Assembly (NCBI GenBank): GCA_964035575.1
Contig: OZ037845.1
Location: 558,001 to 622,000 of the forward strand
Length of the DNA: 64,000 nucleotides
Direction of reading: 5' to 3'
Origin: Rhynchopus sp. YZ270_cl-10
Lineage: Eukaryota; Euglenozoa; Diplonemea; Diplonemida; Diplonemidae
The notes beneath the pieces were generated by a model that saw nothing but the letters and a program-made list of their open reading frames with translations, was not told the DNA's origin and made no database searches. The position numbers were made by a program, and so were the translations under genes. Positions 10,405 through 20,258 of this stretch are shown here, piece by piece; the stretch's first letter is position 1; each line of letters starts with the position of its first letter.

Positions 10405-10487
10405 TTTTTTTTTGCCAAAAAGAAAGAAATTGGGCGTGGAATTCTAAAATTTTTCGGGAAAAACGGCATATTTAGCGATAAGTATGT

Positions 10488-10915
10488 TTGTGGGTATTTT
10501 TATCCACGGTGCGCTGGTCAGAGGATACCTGGTAAGGGTAGAAAAGGGCCGGTTTGAATCCTATATTAGAGGTTAACATCTAAAAACGGCTGCGTGGAGA
10601 TCATACGAAACAAAAGCGAGGTGACTACAGAGTTGTCAATATATCAAAAAAAGAAGTAGAGGTGAAATACAAAGCCCTCTCGTGAACAATGTACCTTGGT
10701 ACAATGACCGGCTGTACCGGGGGATACCCAACCATGCAGTACGACATCCATTTCGTGGTTTACATCTGATATGTGCTACTCCCGCTTCCACTCATCAGCC
10801 AGATGAACGGGGATCATTGCAAAAACAGGGACGCGAATCCTGTGTGATGTAGGGTCTGGTTGGGGGAAAAAAATGAGGGTGAGGGTGGGTACCTTTTTTA
10901 TTCCTGGTCTGCCCT
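10488..10915. repeat. Segment S1 upstream of gene copy 2
   Basis: S1 resumes at TTGTGGGTA directly after segment U, showing that U is inserted between the gene-proximal strip and S1. The hairpin at the S1 start and the GGTTTGAATCC motif are intact. No gene is seen. Confidence 0.8.
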
Positions 10916-12303
10916 CCTGGGCTGTGTGTTTTTTTTTTTTTTTTTTTGTGTTTTGTTTTTGCAAGGTTTTCTGGGTTTCGTTCACAATTCCCCCAACCCC
11001 CTCCCACAATACTCCTACACAGGATTCTTTTTTCTCTCCTACGTATTGAGTTTTGGGGAATTTACTGTATTTTTTTTTTTATATTTTTTACTCAAAAAAG
11101 ACGCCCATTGTTTACGCTAATAAATAAGAGAGACTAATTTTCCCTTTGGTTTAAAATGTTATGTTCGGATATTGCCTTTTGGTGTGGTTCTCTTTTTGTT
11201 TATTTGCTTCCTTTACGCACAATACCCTTCATTTCACACATAACACTTTTATACAGACCGATTCACACACTCCAAACTCCTTAACCACTTTTTTTCTATT
11301 TGTTATTTGCACCAGTCGCCCGAAGGCCTTTTTTTTTTGTTTTTGTAGTTTTTTTTTTTTCGCAAGATAAAGTGTGTATCCTCCTGGAAGAGTAGAATGT
11401 CTTACAACACGGCACATAGATCACAAACCCATCCTCATGATCAGGCAGAGGTGAGATGGTCAGGAATCAGGCACTCATTAAAAATAATGTTGCACCCACC
11501 CTTTTGCTGCGGGTCTGATTGCCCGATCAAAGAGGGCTGATACAAAGCAAGTGTACTACAAGCTAGCAAAAGAAAAGAAAAAATGAAATAAAGGTTGTTT
11601 GTTGTTCGCTTCCACACCACTTCTGCACTCAGATTCAAGTCTTTTGGCTGTCCTTACAAGCGCCTGCCAAAACGCTCGCCTCGTGGGTGTGGACTTTTTT
11701 TTTTCCTTCTTCGACTTGATTTACGATATGGTTGTGTTTGCCTGAAGTACAGAAAGTGTCGTGGAGCACAGGGGGGAAAAGAGGGGGAAAACAAGCGGGG
11801 AGCGGGATACACAGACGCGCGACTTTTCACGAGGGTCTCGAGCTTTTGTCAAATACTACGTGTTTACCAAGCATGTCCTTAAATCGGGGGAAAATCAGGG
11901 ATTTTCTGGTTTTCAAATCGCAAAACTGGAGAAGACATTTTTTTTGCTGTTGTAGGGCCGCAGTGCGGGTGGTCACATTTTTCTCTTCCCCCACCCCAGT
12001 GTCTTATCCAGGAATCCAGATTTCAAGGGGGTCAGCTTGTTTTGTTGCCCAATATTATTTCCAGCGCTGCTGGTCAGGGAAGACAGTGGGAACATTGGGA
12101 ACTGTATAAAAAATGGCGCCGCAGGCGAAAAAAATTTAGGGCAGGGTGTAAAAATTTAGCTTTTTACACCACAGAGTCACTCAACGAACCCTTTTTTGCG
12201 GAGCAAAAAAGGGAAAATCATGGATGTAGAAAGTACTTCACGTACTTTTTTTTGAAAAAAAAAAGTAAAAAAGTACGTGACAAAAAATAAAAAAAAAACG
12301 TAC
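10916..12303. repeat. Block D, first copy in unit 2
   Basis: This 1.39-kb block runs from CCTGGGCTGTGTG to an inverted repeat (12239-12251 against 12267-12279, CACGTACTTTTTT) and a final ACGTAC. It contains the GGA-triloop hairpin and an inverted copy of the GCCTGCGGCG element. Several frames of 60-125 codons are open on both strands but begin at non-ATG codons or lack any domain. I call no gene. Confidence 0.8.
12189..12213. repeat. Perfect 11-bp hairpin with GGA triloop (block D)
   Basis: CCCTTTTTTGC, GGA, GCAAAAAAGGG. It recurs in every D block. The related form with a TCC loop is at 8286-8304 on the other strand of a similar element. Confidence 0.85.
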
Positions 12304-12962
12304 ATTTTCAGGAAAATTCGGAAAATTCCGAGATTTGGAAGCAATTTTTCTCCTGAAAATCAGTGGGTTTTCAGCCCCAAAACATACCGCGATTGGAATT
12401 TCCGGAATCCGTCCGCGCTGTGGTGGGGTCACTTTGCCGAAATGGCCAATTTTTTGGTTTTGGTCAAAATCCATGTGGGTAAAGAGGGCCAATGTAAATC
12501 CCACAACCAGATTTTCTCTCCCTGATCCTGAACGTCTTGCAACATGAAAATGCGCGAAAACACCGGCATTTGCATTTCCGGAATTCGTCCGTTCTGTGGT
12601 GGGGTCAATTTGCCGAAATGGACAAGTTCTTGGTTTTGGTCAAAACCCGTCAGTGTAAGGTAAAGGGGGCAAGTGTTTGCCTGTAGAAACTGGAAGGGAA
12701 CAGGCAGCGCCGCAGGCGCACGGTAACCAACTTTTTTTTTTTTTTCCTTTTCTTTTTTTCTCCTCTTTCTTTTGACTTTCCGAGCCAATTGCGTTCCACG
12801 GCGGGGTCACATGTATATGCAAGTCCACTATGTGGTGGTCTTACTCAACAATATTAGAACTTCTGGTTTCTTAATGAAATCCCCGTACTGCAAAAAAAAA
12901 AACGTTCCTACCAAAACCCCCAAAAATCCCGGGATGAGGGATGGACTTTAGCGCGAGCTCTG
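12304..12962. repeat. Block E, unit 2
   Basis: 659 bp built around two degenerate copies of an ~80-bp repeat (about 12395-12472 and 12569-12647, TTTCCGGAAT...GTGGTGGGGTCA...GCCGAAATGG...TTGGTTTTGGTCAAA) and a partial third near 12774-12812. It also has a triloop hairpin at 12707-12719 and a T14 run. The 119-codon minus frame across it opens at TTG and simply translates the repeats. Confidence 0.8.
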
Positions 12963-14351
12963 CCTGGGCTGTGTGTTTTTTTTTTTTTTTTTTTTGTGTT
13001 TTGTTTTTGCAAGGTTTTCTGGGTTTCGTTCACAATTCCCCCAACCCCCTCCCACAATACTCCTACACAGGATTCTTTTTTCTCTCCTACGTATTGAGTT
13101 TTGGGGAATTTACTGTATTTTTTTTTTTATATTTTTTACTCAAAAAAGACGCCCATTGTTTACGCTAATAAATAAGAGAGACTAATTTTCCCTTTGGTTT
13201 AAAATGTTATGTTCGGATATTGCCTTTTGGTGTGGTTCTCTTTTTGTTTATTTGCTTCCTTTACGCACAATACCCTTCATTTCACACATAACACTTTTAT
13301 ACAGACCGATTCACACACTCCAAACTCCTTAACCACTTTTTTTCTATTTGTTATTTGCACCAGTCGCCCGAAGGCCTTTTTTTTTTGTTTTTGTAGTTTT
13401 TTTTTTTTCGCAAGATAAAGTGTGTATCCTCCTGGAAGAGTAGAATGTCTTACAACACGGCACATAGATCACAAACCCATCCTCATGATCAGGCAGAGGT
13501 GAGATGGTCAGGAATCAGGCACTCATTAAAAATAATGTTGCACCCACCCTTTTGCTGCGGGTCTGATTGCCCGATCAAAGAGGGCTGATACAAAGCAAGT
13601 GTACTACAAGCTAGCAAAAGAAAAGAAAAAATGAAATAAAGGTTGTTTGTTGTTCGCTTCCACACCACTTCTGCACTCAGATTCAAGTCTTTTGGCTGTC
13701 CTTACAAGCGCCTGCCAAAACGCTCGCCTCGTGGGTGTGGACTTTTTTTTTTCCTTCTTCGACTTGATTTACGATATGGTTGTGTTTGCCTGAAGTACAG
13801 AAAGTGTCGTGGAGCACAGGGGGGAAAAGAGGGGGAAAACAAGCGGGGAGCGGGATACACAGACGCGCGACTTTTCACGAGGGTCTCGAGCTTTTGTCAA
13901 ATACTACGTGTTTACCAAGCATGTCCTTAAATCGGGGGAAAATCAGGGATTTTCTGGTTTTCAAATCGCAAAACTGGAGAAGACATTTTTTTTGCTGTTG
14001 TAGGGCCGCAGTGCGGGTGGTCACATTTTTCTCTTCCCCCACCCCAGTGTCTTATCCAGGAATCCAGATTTCAAGGGGGTCAGCTTGTTTTGTTGCCCAA
14101 TATTATTTCCAGCGCTGCTGGTCAGGGAAGACAGTGGGAACATTGGGAACTGTATAAAAAATGGCGCCGCAGGCGAAAAAAATTTAGGGCAGGGTGTAAA
14201 AATTTAGCTTTTTACACCACAGAGTCACTCAACGAACCCTTTTTTGCGGAGCAAAAAAGGGAAAATCATGGATGTAGAAAGTACTTCACGTACTTTTTTT
14301 TGAAAAAAAAAAGTAAAAAAGTACGTGACAAAAAATAAAAAAAAAACGTAC
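12963..14351. repeat. Block D, second copy in unit 2
   Basis: Repeats 10916-12303 at an offset of about 2,048 bp, differing by one T in the leading homopolymer. It is followed by block F instead of E; the switch happens right after the final ACGTAC. Confidence 0.85.
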
Positions 14352-15638
14352 TTTTTTACCAGGCCTGGGCCTAAAGTGGGTGCCCGGGGCCCGATTTTGA
14401 TTTTATTTTATTTTTTCTAAGGATTTTACACGGGGGAAAAATTATTTTTTCTAAGGATTTTATACGGGGAAAATTTATTTTTCTAAGGGTTTTTCTGAGG
14501 GGAAAAAGTCTGGGGGGTCCCGGCCCGTGTGGCTGAGAATAACTCGCACTCTGCCCGGGGAGTGCGGTACCAAGCCATAATGAACAAAAATAGTCTCCAC
14601 CCCGCTTCCTTCGGTCTCGTCCCTTTCACCTCCCGCACAACAGAATAAATAATAATACACGGTGGTAGCAAAGTGCATTGCGTTGGCGCACTTGGGCAGG
14701 CCCTGACGGCACTGAGGAACGGAAAAAAAAAAAAATTCCGCGCCGCCCAGGGCTGCACCTTAAAAAAAAAAATTTGCCTGCGGCGCCATTTTCCCTTTTT
14801 TTCTCTGCAAAAAAGGATTCGCTGAGTGGCTTTGTGGTGTAAAAGCTGCATTTTTCATACTGTACCCTAATTTTTTTTCGCCTGCGGCGCCGTTTTATAT
14901 TCATCCCGAACATTCAGGGTGCACGTAGCGCGTAGCGCGCCCGGGTTTAGGACCCCTTCTTGAATTTCGAGGGGGCGGTTCACGTTACAGTAGGTCCAGA
15001 ATCATAGTTCAATTTAACCCCGCTAAGCAACTCGCTGGTGGTAATGACCAAAACGTGTATCAGCCAAGAATTTGCCCATTTTTTTCAAAATGACCCCGTG
15101 ACAGTGAGGGTAAAAGCTCGGAAAACCCGAAAAAGGCCAAAAAAACTCCCCGAAAAGGGAAAACCGAGAACATATTTCGGCAGGGGGGCAGCGTGTTCTC
15201 AGAAAAATCCAAAAATTGCCTGTAAAAATCCTTAGAAAAAACCCGGGTGCCCGATCCAAAAAAATGGAAAAAACCCCAGGGTGCCCGCCCACCCCTGGAT
15301 GATTGGTACCAGCCCCACCAATTCCTTAAGGAGTTAAATTCCGATTTTTTTCATTTTTTTTTTGCGATTTTTTTGCTCAAAAATTGACGATACCCTGTTT
15401 TCGGGGCAAAACTCTCTAATTTTGGGCAGTTCAAAAAGTGTTTTTTACCTTTGCCAAAACTGAGATACAAAGGGGAAAAAAATGTTTTTCGCCAGCAAAA
15501 ACTGAGAAATAGCCTATTCAGGCAAAACTTTTTTTAAAACTTTTTTTTTGCGCGCGCGCGCGCATTTTTTTCCCAGAGTCAGCGAGCGGGAAACAAAAAA
15601 AAAAGTTGTGCCACCCTTACCCCCTCAAAAAAGACACT
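14352..15638. repeat. Block F, downstream of A gene copy 3
   Basis: 1.29 kb of AT-rich, homopolymer-rich DNA running up to the stop codon of copy 3. It includes a plus-oriented GCCTGCGGCG element (about 14735-14905), repeated TTTTCTAAGGATTTTA motifs near 14410-14500 with an inverted partner near 15225, and a (GC)7 tract at 15550-15563. It holds the 3' flank of the type A gene. I see no polyadenylation AATAAA on the minus strand just past the stop and no gene. Confidence 0.78.
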
Positions 15639-18600
15639 TCATATGTACACATTTGCAAGACGACTGGTTAGGAAGTTTGGTCATCTAAATGTGTTTACAG
15701 ATTCTTCGGAGGCATGGCACCCATCTTGTCGTCCTTGTTCTGGTCGGTGGCAACGGTGTGATCCACGTGCGGTTGGGAATATGTGGGACTCGAGACAGCA
15801 ATGCAGGCCACACAGGACGCGAAGCCAACACGCTTTCAGTTGATGTCTTGGGGTCATGATGTGCGTTGACCTGCGCTTCTGCTGCCTGTGTCTGCGCATT
15901 GTTCAGCCAAAATTGTGCGAAGAAGTGGTAGTAATCCTCAAAGTTTCCTGCGTGCACTACACCTATAACGTGATCCTTCAGATTGTCATCCTGCTTGCAC
16001 AACGTGACCCAGTCTTCCGGAAAGGCCACGGTGGTGTGCCACAAGAACACATCAGTTTTGTCTGCTGATTTTTTGACCTCTTTCCACATCTTCCCCATGG
16101 GGGCACCCCTTTTGTTCTTGTGAAAATGTTTTCCTTTGCTGTGCTTTACCTGCAGCACCTCATTCACACCTTTGTGTAGTCGCAAAAAGATATCTCCGTG
16201 AGGTGCCTTCTCTGCGTTCTGGAATGCAGAGTCTGTGAACGGGGCACACTCATGGTGCAAGTTCTTCGGTGAAGATTTGCTCTGCATATTGTCCTTTTGT
16301 TTTGAGCCACGGGTCTGAGTGCGATGCACTGCAAAACGGGGCGTGAGGGGGGTGTTCGTGAACTCGCGACGGCTAGGCTCATTCATCCACTGTACACCTT
16401 TGTGCAGGAGCACCACGCTCGTTGGTCCGGTGTCGTGCAGCTGAGAGAGGAGACACCTATACCACAGCACGAACGACTCGAAGGAAGCGCCGTCCTGCTT
16501 CTCCGCGAAGTTGTACCCCTTGAGCAGGCTTCCCAGCATCGAGGAGTTAACAATAGCCCAGATGAGTGAAAGCCTGAGATATAAATTTTCCCCCTCCTTT
16601 TGAATATCCATGAGGCCCTTGGATAGGTGTGCTGCGAGGTCGGTGTCTTGCTTCAGAGGCACCTTCAGCAGCGCATATCTGAGCAGCATCGTTTGATCCT
16701 CCACGCTGGCAACAATCCCGTTATACCGAATCTTAACTTGGTCACACACAATGCTGAGCAGCTCAGATTCGTCCTTCTCAGGGTGCTCTTTGGCGACGTT
16801 ACAGAGTATCTCAACCGCGCGTCCATAACCTTTCACGATATCGAACAAATTTGTAGACCTACCCTTTGGCATGGTCTCGGGTTCTTTTGTGAGAAATGGG
16901 AGTTGCAAGTAGTGTGGGACCACGCTCGATCCCGTCAATGCATCCACCGCCGTCTTCTTTGCAGTCAGAGTGCATACGCTAAACAGGAAGAACGGAGATC
17001 CCATTTGACAGGACAGCATCACCTCTCGCAGGAAACTACGTATCCTACCGTTGCTCTCTGGGTCTGATACTAGCTCATTGTCCGACAAGTTGTGCACTCC
17101 GTCGATCATCAGCAGGCACACCACGTTAGTCGGGTACTGCTCTTCCTTTCCGAGATATTTGCACAGACGTTCTACAAGCTCGTCGAGAGTGAAGCCAGCT
17201 CTGTGGGCTTCGCTCCACACCACGAAGGCTTTCATATCGTCAGTCGTATGACCCAGCAGATGGAAACAAATCCGATCGACCACAGCAGACTCAGACGGTC
17301 TTTCGTGTTCCTTCTGGTACGAGGTCCCATTCTCGAAGGACACGTTGAAGGTGAATACCGTCTTGCCCTCCGTTTTATGCGCCAACACCTCTGGCACCCT
17401 CATGAGAGCACGAGACTTGCCCATGCCCAGACCTGCGCAGATGATTGCCTGTTCCATAGACTGCTTATCTCTTACTTTGGCATCAAATGCGGCATAGTTC
17501 TTCTCGAAGACGGCACACAACCCGATGTCGAGATCACCACCATTTTGGTATGTCCACGTCATGCCAGAAGACTTCGCCAATGCGTGTGGCTGCTGCAGAC
17601 GTTCAGCCATTCCCTGTGTTTTAATAACCTCCTCCAGAGTGATTGCTCGCTTGCCTTGTTCGACCCGAATGTACCTGAGGTCCTCCCTAATAGTCGCCAG
17701 CTCCTGGCCAATAGTCGCCAGGCGCTGGCCAATAGTCACCAGGCGCTCGCTAACTCCCTGTTTGCGGGAGGGAAAAGGATGTGCAAAACTACAAACAATA
17801 ACATCAAAAACACAGTTTACACCACACTGTACATCTCCACTGCCGACTTTGCAACCCCAACACAACATGTTGCGAATGGGCCATGCTAGAAAATAAAATA
17901 CAAATGGTGTAAAAAGCAAGTAGACCACTCGTCATGCCTCCAAAAGTCCGAGGTACCCTACGCCACACAGACAGCACAACCACATGTAATGACCCACCTA
18001 CTCAAAGGTTAAGTGAATAAAAACAACAAAAATAAGGGTCATACCTCCTTCTCCGTCTCGAGCTTGCGGATTCTGGCGAGTACATCGGCCTCGCTTGGTG
18101 GGACAACCACAAAATACTTCGCAGCAGCACCCAAGGCAGCGCGAGTAAACATTTTATGCTGAACACAACGGATCAAGAGATCAACGTGATCACTGAGCAT
18201 CTTCTTCTCTGTCCGCAGCTCCTTCTTCTCTGTCTCCAGCTTCCTCACAACGTCTTCCTTTTCTGCAACAGAGTCTTTTAGACCAGCCATGGAAGAGGTA
18301 GCCTGTTGTTCATGCAAGGGCAGGGGTACACTTCCGTCATCCACACCAGGAGACATACTTGAAGAGAAAGGGGGTTGGGGAACAGAACAGAACAAAACGA
18401 ATAAAAATAGGGAAAAACAAACGTTGCAGGGCAAGTGTTTGGGTATGCGGGCGGGGGTTGGGTTTTGTGTGAAGAGGAAGGGGAAGGGGAAGAAAAGAGT
18501 CTGCGCAGTGATGTGGTGTGTGAAATAGGTGAGGTGACGTGACGTGAACAACGTGACTAACGTGGCTTCGTGCAGTTGTTCTTTGTTCTTCGAAAAGAAT

Positions 18601-18685
18601 GTGAGCTCTATCATGTCGGAGGTGCAGCTTCCTCACGCTGTGGTGCTTACCTTAAGAGGGGCCGCTGTGCTGCGAACACAGTCAT
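15639..18685 (-). CDS. CR-type NTPase + REase-fold protein, copy 3 (type A, complete)
   Basis: Proposed exons are 18685-18651, 18357-18045, 17885-17821, 17788-15871, 15832-15699 and 15663-15639. They sum to 2490 nt and encode 829 residues ending at a TGA. In this model a coiled coil spans about residues 35-77 and a heptad repeat (LATIGQE) about 147-183. Walker A is at 256-263, the NGT element near 291-293, Walker B with its Asp at 367, and an SVCT stretch that could be sensor 1 near 408. GYGRAVE near 458-464 resembles the conserved Arg motif after the NTPase core. The nuclease candidates are Asp 670 and Gln-x-Lys at 684-686. Type A is marked by a 6-residue longer His/Lys-rich loop just after QVKHS and by KEVKKSADK. 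The last exon adds only seven codons after the splice (RLANVYI). This copy lacks one heptad (ELYTKEE) in the first coiled coil. Confidence 0.75.
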
Positions 18686-19318
18686 CAAAAACGAGGAAAT
18701 GGTACACCTGATAACCCCATTTGCGTACTTGTTGCGTACTTGGTGAAAGTACGGGGATTTTTTTTTTTTTTGATTTGTGGGTATTTTTATCCACGGTGCG
18801 CTGGTCAGAGGATACCTGGTAAGGGTAGAAAAGGGCCGGTTTGAATCCTATATTAGAGGTTAACATCTAAAAACGGCTGCGTGGAGATCATACGAAACAA
18901 AAGCGAGGTGACCACAGAGTTGTCAATATATCAAAAAAAGAAGTAGAGGTGAAATACAAAGCCCTCTCGTGAACAATGTACCTTGGTACAATGACCGGCT
19001 GTACCGGGGGATACCCAACCATGCAGTACGACATCCATTTCGTGGTTTACATCTGATATGTGCTACTCCCGCTTCCACTCATCAGCCAGATGGGGATCAT
19101 TGCAAAAACAGGAACGCGAATCCTGTGTGATGTAGGGTCTGGTTGGGGAAAAAAAATGAGGGTGAGGGTGGATACCTTTTTTATTCCTGGTCTGCCCTCC
19201 TGGGCTGTGTGTTTTTTTTTTTTGTGTTTTGTTTTTGCAAGGTTTTCTGGGTTTCGTTCACAATTCCCCCAACCCCCTCCCACAATACTCCTACGCAGGA
19301 TTCTTGTTTCTCTCCTAC
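18686..19318. repeat. Upstream strip and segment S1, unit 3
   Basis: This is the upstream region of A gene copy 3. It has the same order as 3272-3904: doubled TTGCGTACTTG, T run, hairpin start of S1 at 18775, T-rich tract, then the junction with the membrane-protein fragment at 19318/19319. No coding sequence is supported. Confidence 0.8.
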
Positions 19319-19748
19319 ACATCCCATCACGACTCGTGTCGTAGATGAAGTCCACCATGCCGTCCGTTGTGTCTTTGTACTGCTCGTAGACACCAGGCAT
19401 GCTGAAGACCTCCATCGACTTTGCGTTGTCGTCAATCCACCACCATCTGTCCCCGGCAAAGTCTTCTTCTGTTTCACGGGCGGCCTTTTCTTTTCCTATC
19501 TTTGCAACAAGTCTGTCATTGATGAAATTCACACCGGGAAGTGTTTACGGCGGGCTTGGCGACGGTCGTTGGGACAGGGAACCATCTATGTCCTGCATTC
19601 GTAGCTGCTCGTAGTATCTCTTGTACGGGCCCTGCAACGACTGAAACAAGAGCGACAGCGTTAGAAGAAACACCGCCACTCCGATAATTTTCCTGATGCT
19701 CACATGCTTCGCTGTGCGGGACACTCCTTTCCTCATGGTTTGGGTCAC
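19319..19748 (-). pseudogene. Fragment of a type II membrane-protein gene (copy 2 of 5)
   Basis: It has the same layout as the copy at 3905-4334: ATG at 19748, membrane segment at residues 21-35, in-frame TAA at 19545-19547, then the WWWIDDNAK region and a truncation at 19319. The deduced frames are identical to those of the first copy. It lies between A gene copy 3 and B gene copy 4, transcribed the same way as both. Confidence 0.53.
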
Positions 19749-20258
19749 TTAGCCGAAATGGCCAAGTTCTTGGTTTTGGGCAAACCCCGCCCAAGCCCCC
19801 AACCCCAACCCCAAAAAAGGGATCTTTGAAATCCGGGTGAAATCGGGTGAAATTGGGCTCAGGTGGGCACAGGTGGGCTCTGGGGGGGCTATTGTGGGCT
19901 GGTCGCGGGACACCACATCATATTCTGTGAAAATTCACTGAAATTTTGTTCATTTTTCCGTGTCCCCACCACAAGCCGGGATTGGCTCGGAAATGCAATA
20001 AAACTACCTATTGGGCGGAAAAAAACAACAGGAAACTTGCGCACTTTTTTTTGCCGTTCTTTTTCGAAAATTTTCAAACGCCCCAGAGTTAGGGTCGGGC
20101 CGAGTCGGCCGACTTTCTGATTTTCCGAACAGTCGTCCCGACTATAAATATTTTTTCGCTATATTTTCCCTTCCGTCTGACTGTTCTTCCCGCTTCCGCT
20201 TCCCTGATTCCATCCCCTTTGTCCTTTATGGTACTCGTCCCCTGTTTTTCTTTCTTCT
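19749..20258. repeat. Segment W, 3' flank of B gene copy 4
   Basis: Same content as 4335-4844: repeat tail, G/C-rich short repeats and the KE-rich alternative frame next to the gene end. Confidence 0.7.

Larger units (their letters stand above)
8134..10487. repeat. Segment U (2.35 kb), unit 2
   Basis: This insert lies between the CR gene copy 2 promoter strip and S1. It opens with an 18-bp minisatellite (8134-8216) and holds a foldback element (8506-8649). Next come three A/T-tract palindromes about 180 bp apart (centres near 8764, 8956 and 9131), and a direct repeat of about 85 bp (9826-9913 and 10104-10211). It ends with stable triloop hairpins (10201-10215, 10382-10404). Open frames exist on both strands, but they follow the repeats and show no domain, so I support no gene. 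Confidence 0.8.

Noticed and set aside
9996-10469. 157-codon minus-strand frame in segment U
   Set aside because: It starts on a non-conserved codon, is made of the translated ~85-bp repeat (AKPRYATFLK-like) and hairpins, and has no recognisable domain.
11441-11638. 65-codon minus-strand frame with a hydrophobic stretch in block D
   Set aside because: It opens at TTG. The hydrophobic stretch comes from a T-rich tract, and nothing suggests a start, domain or neighbouring exon.
12429-12788. 119-codon minus-strand frame with a Lys/Arg-rich start in block E
   Set aside because: It opens at TTG in a poly-pyrimidine tract and its C-terminal half is the translated 80-bp repeat.
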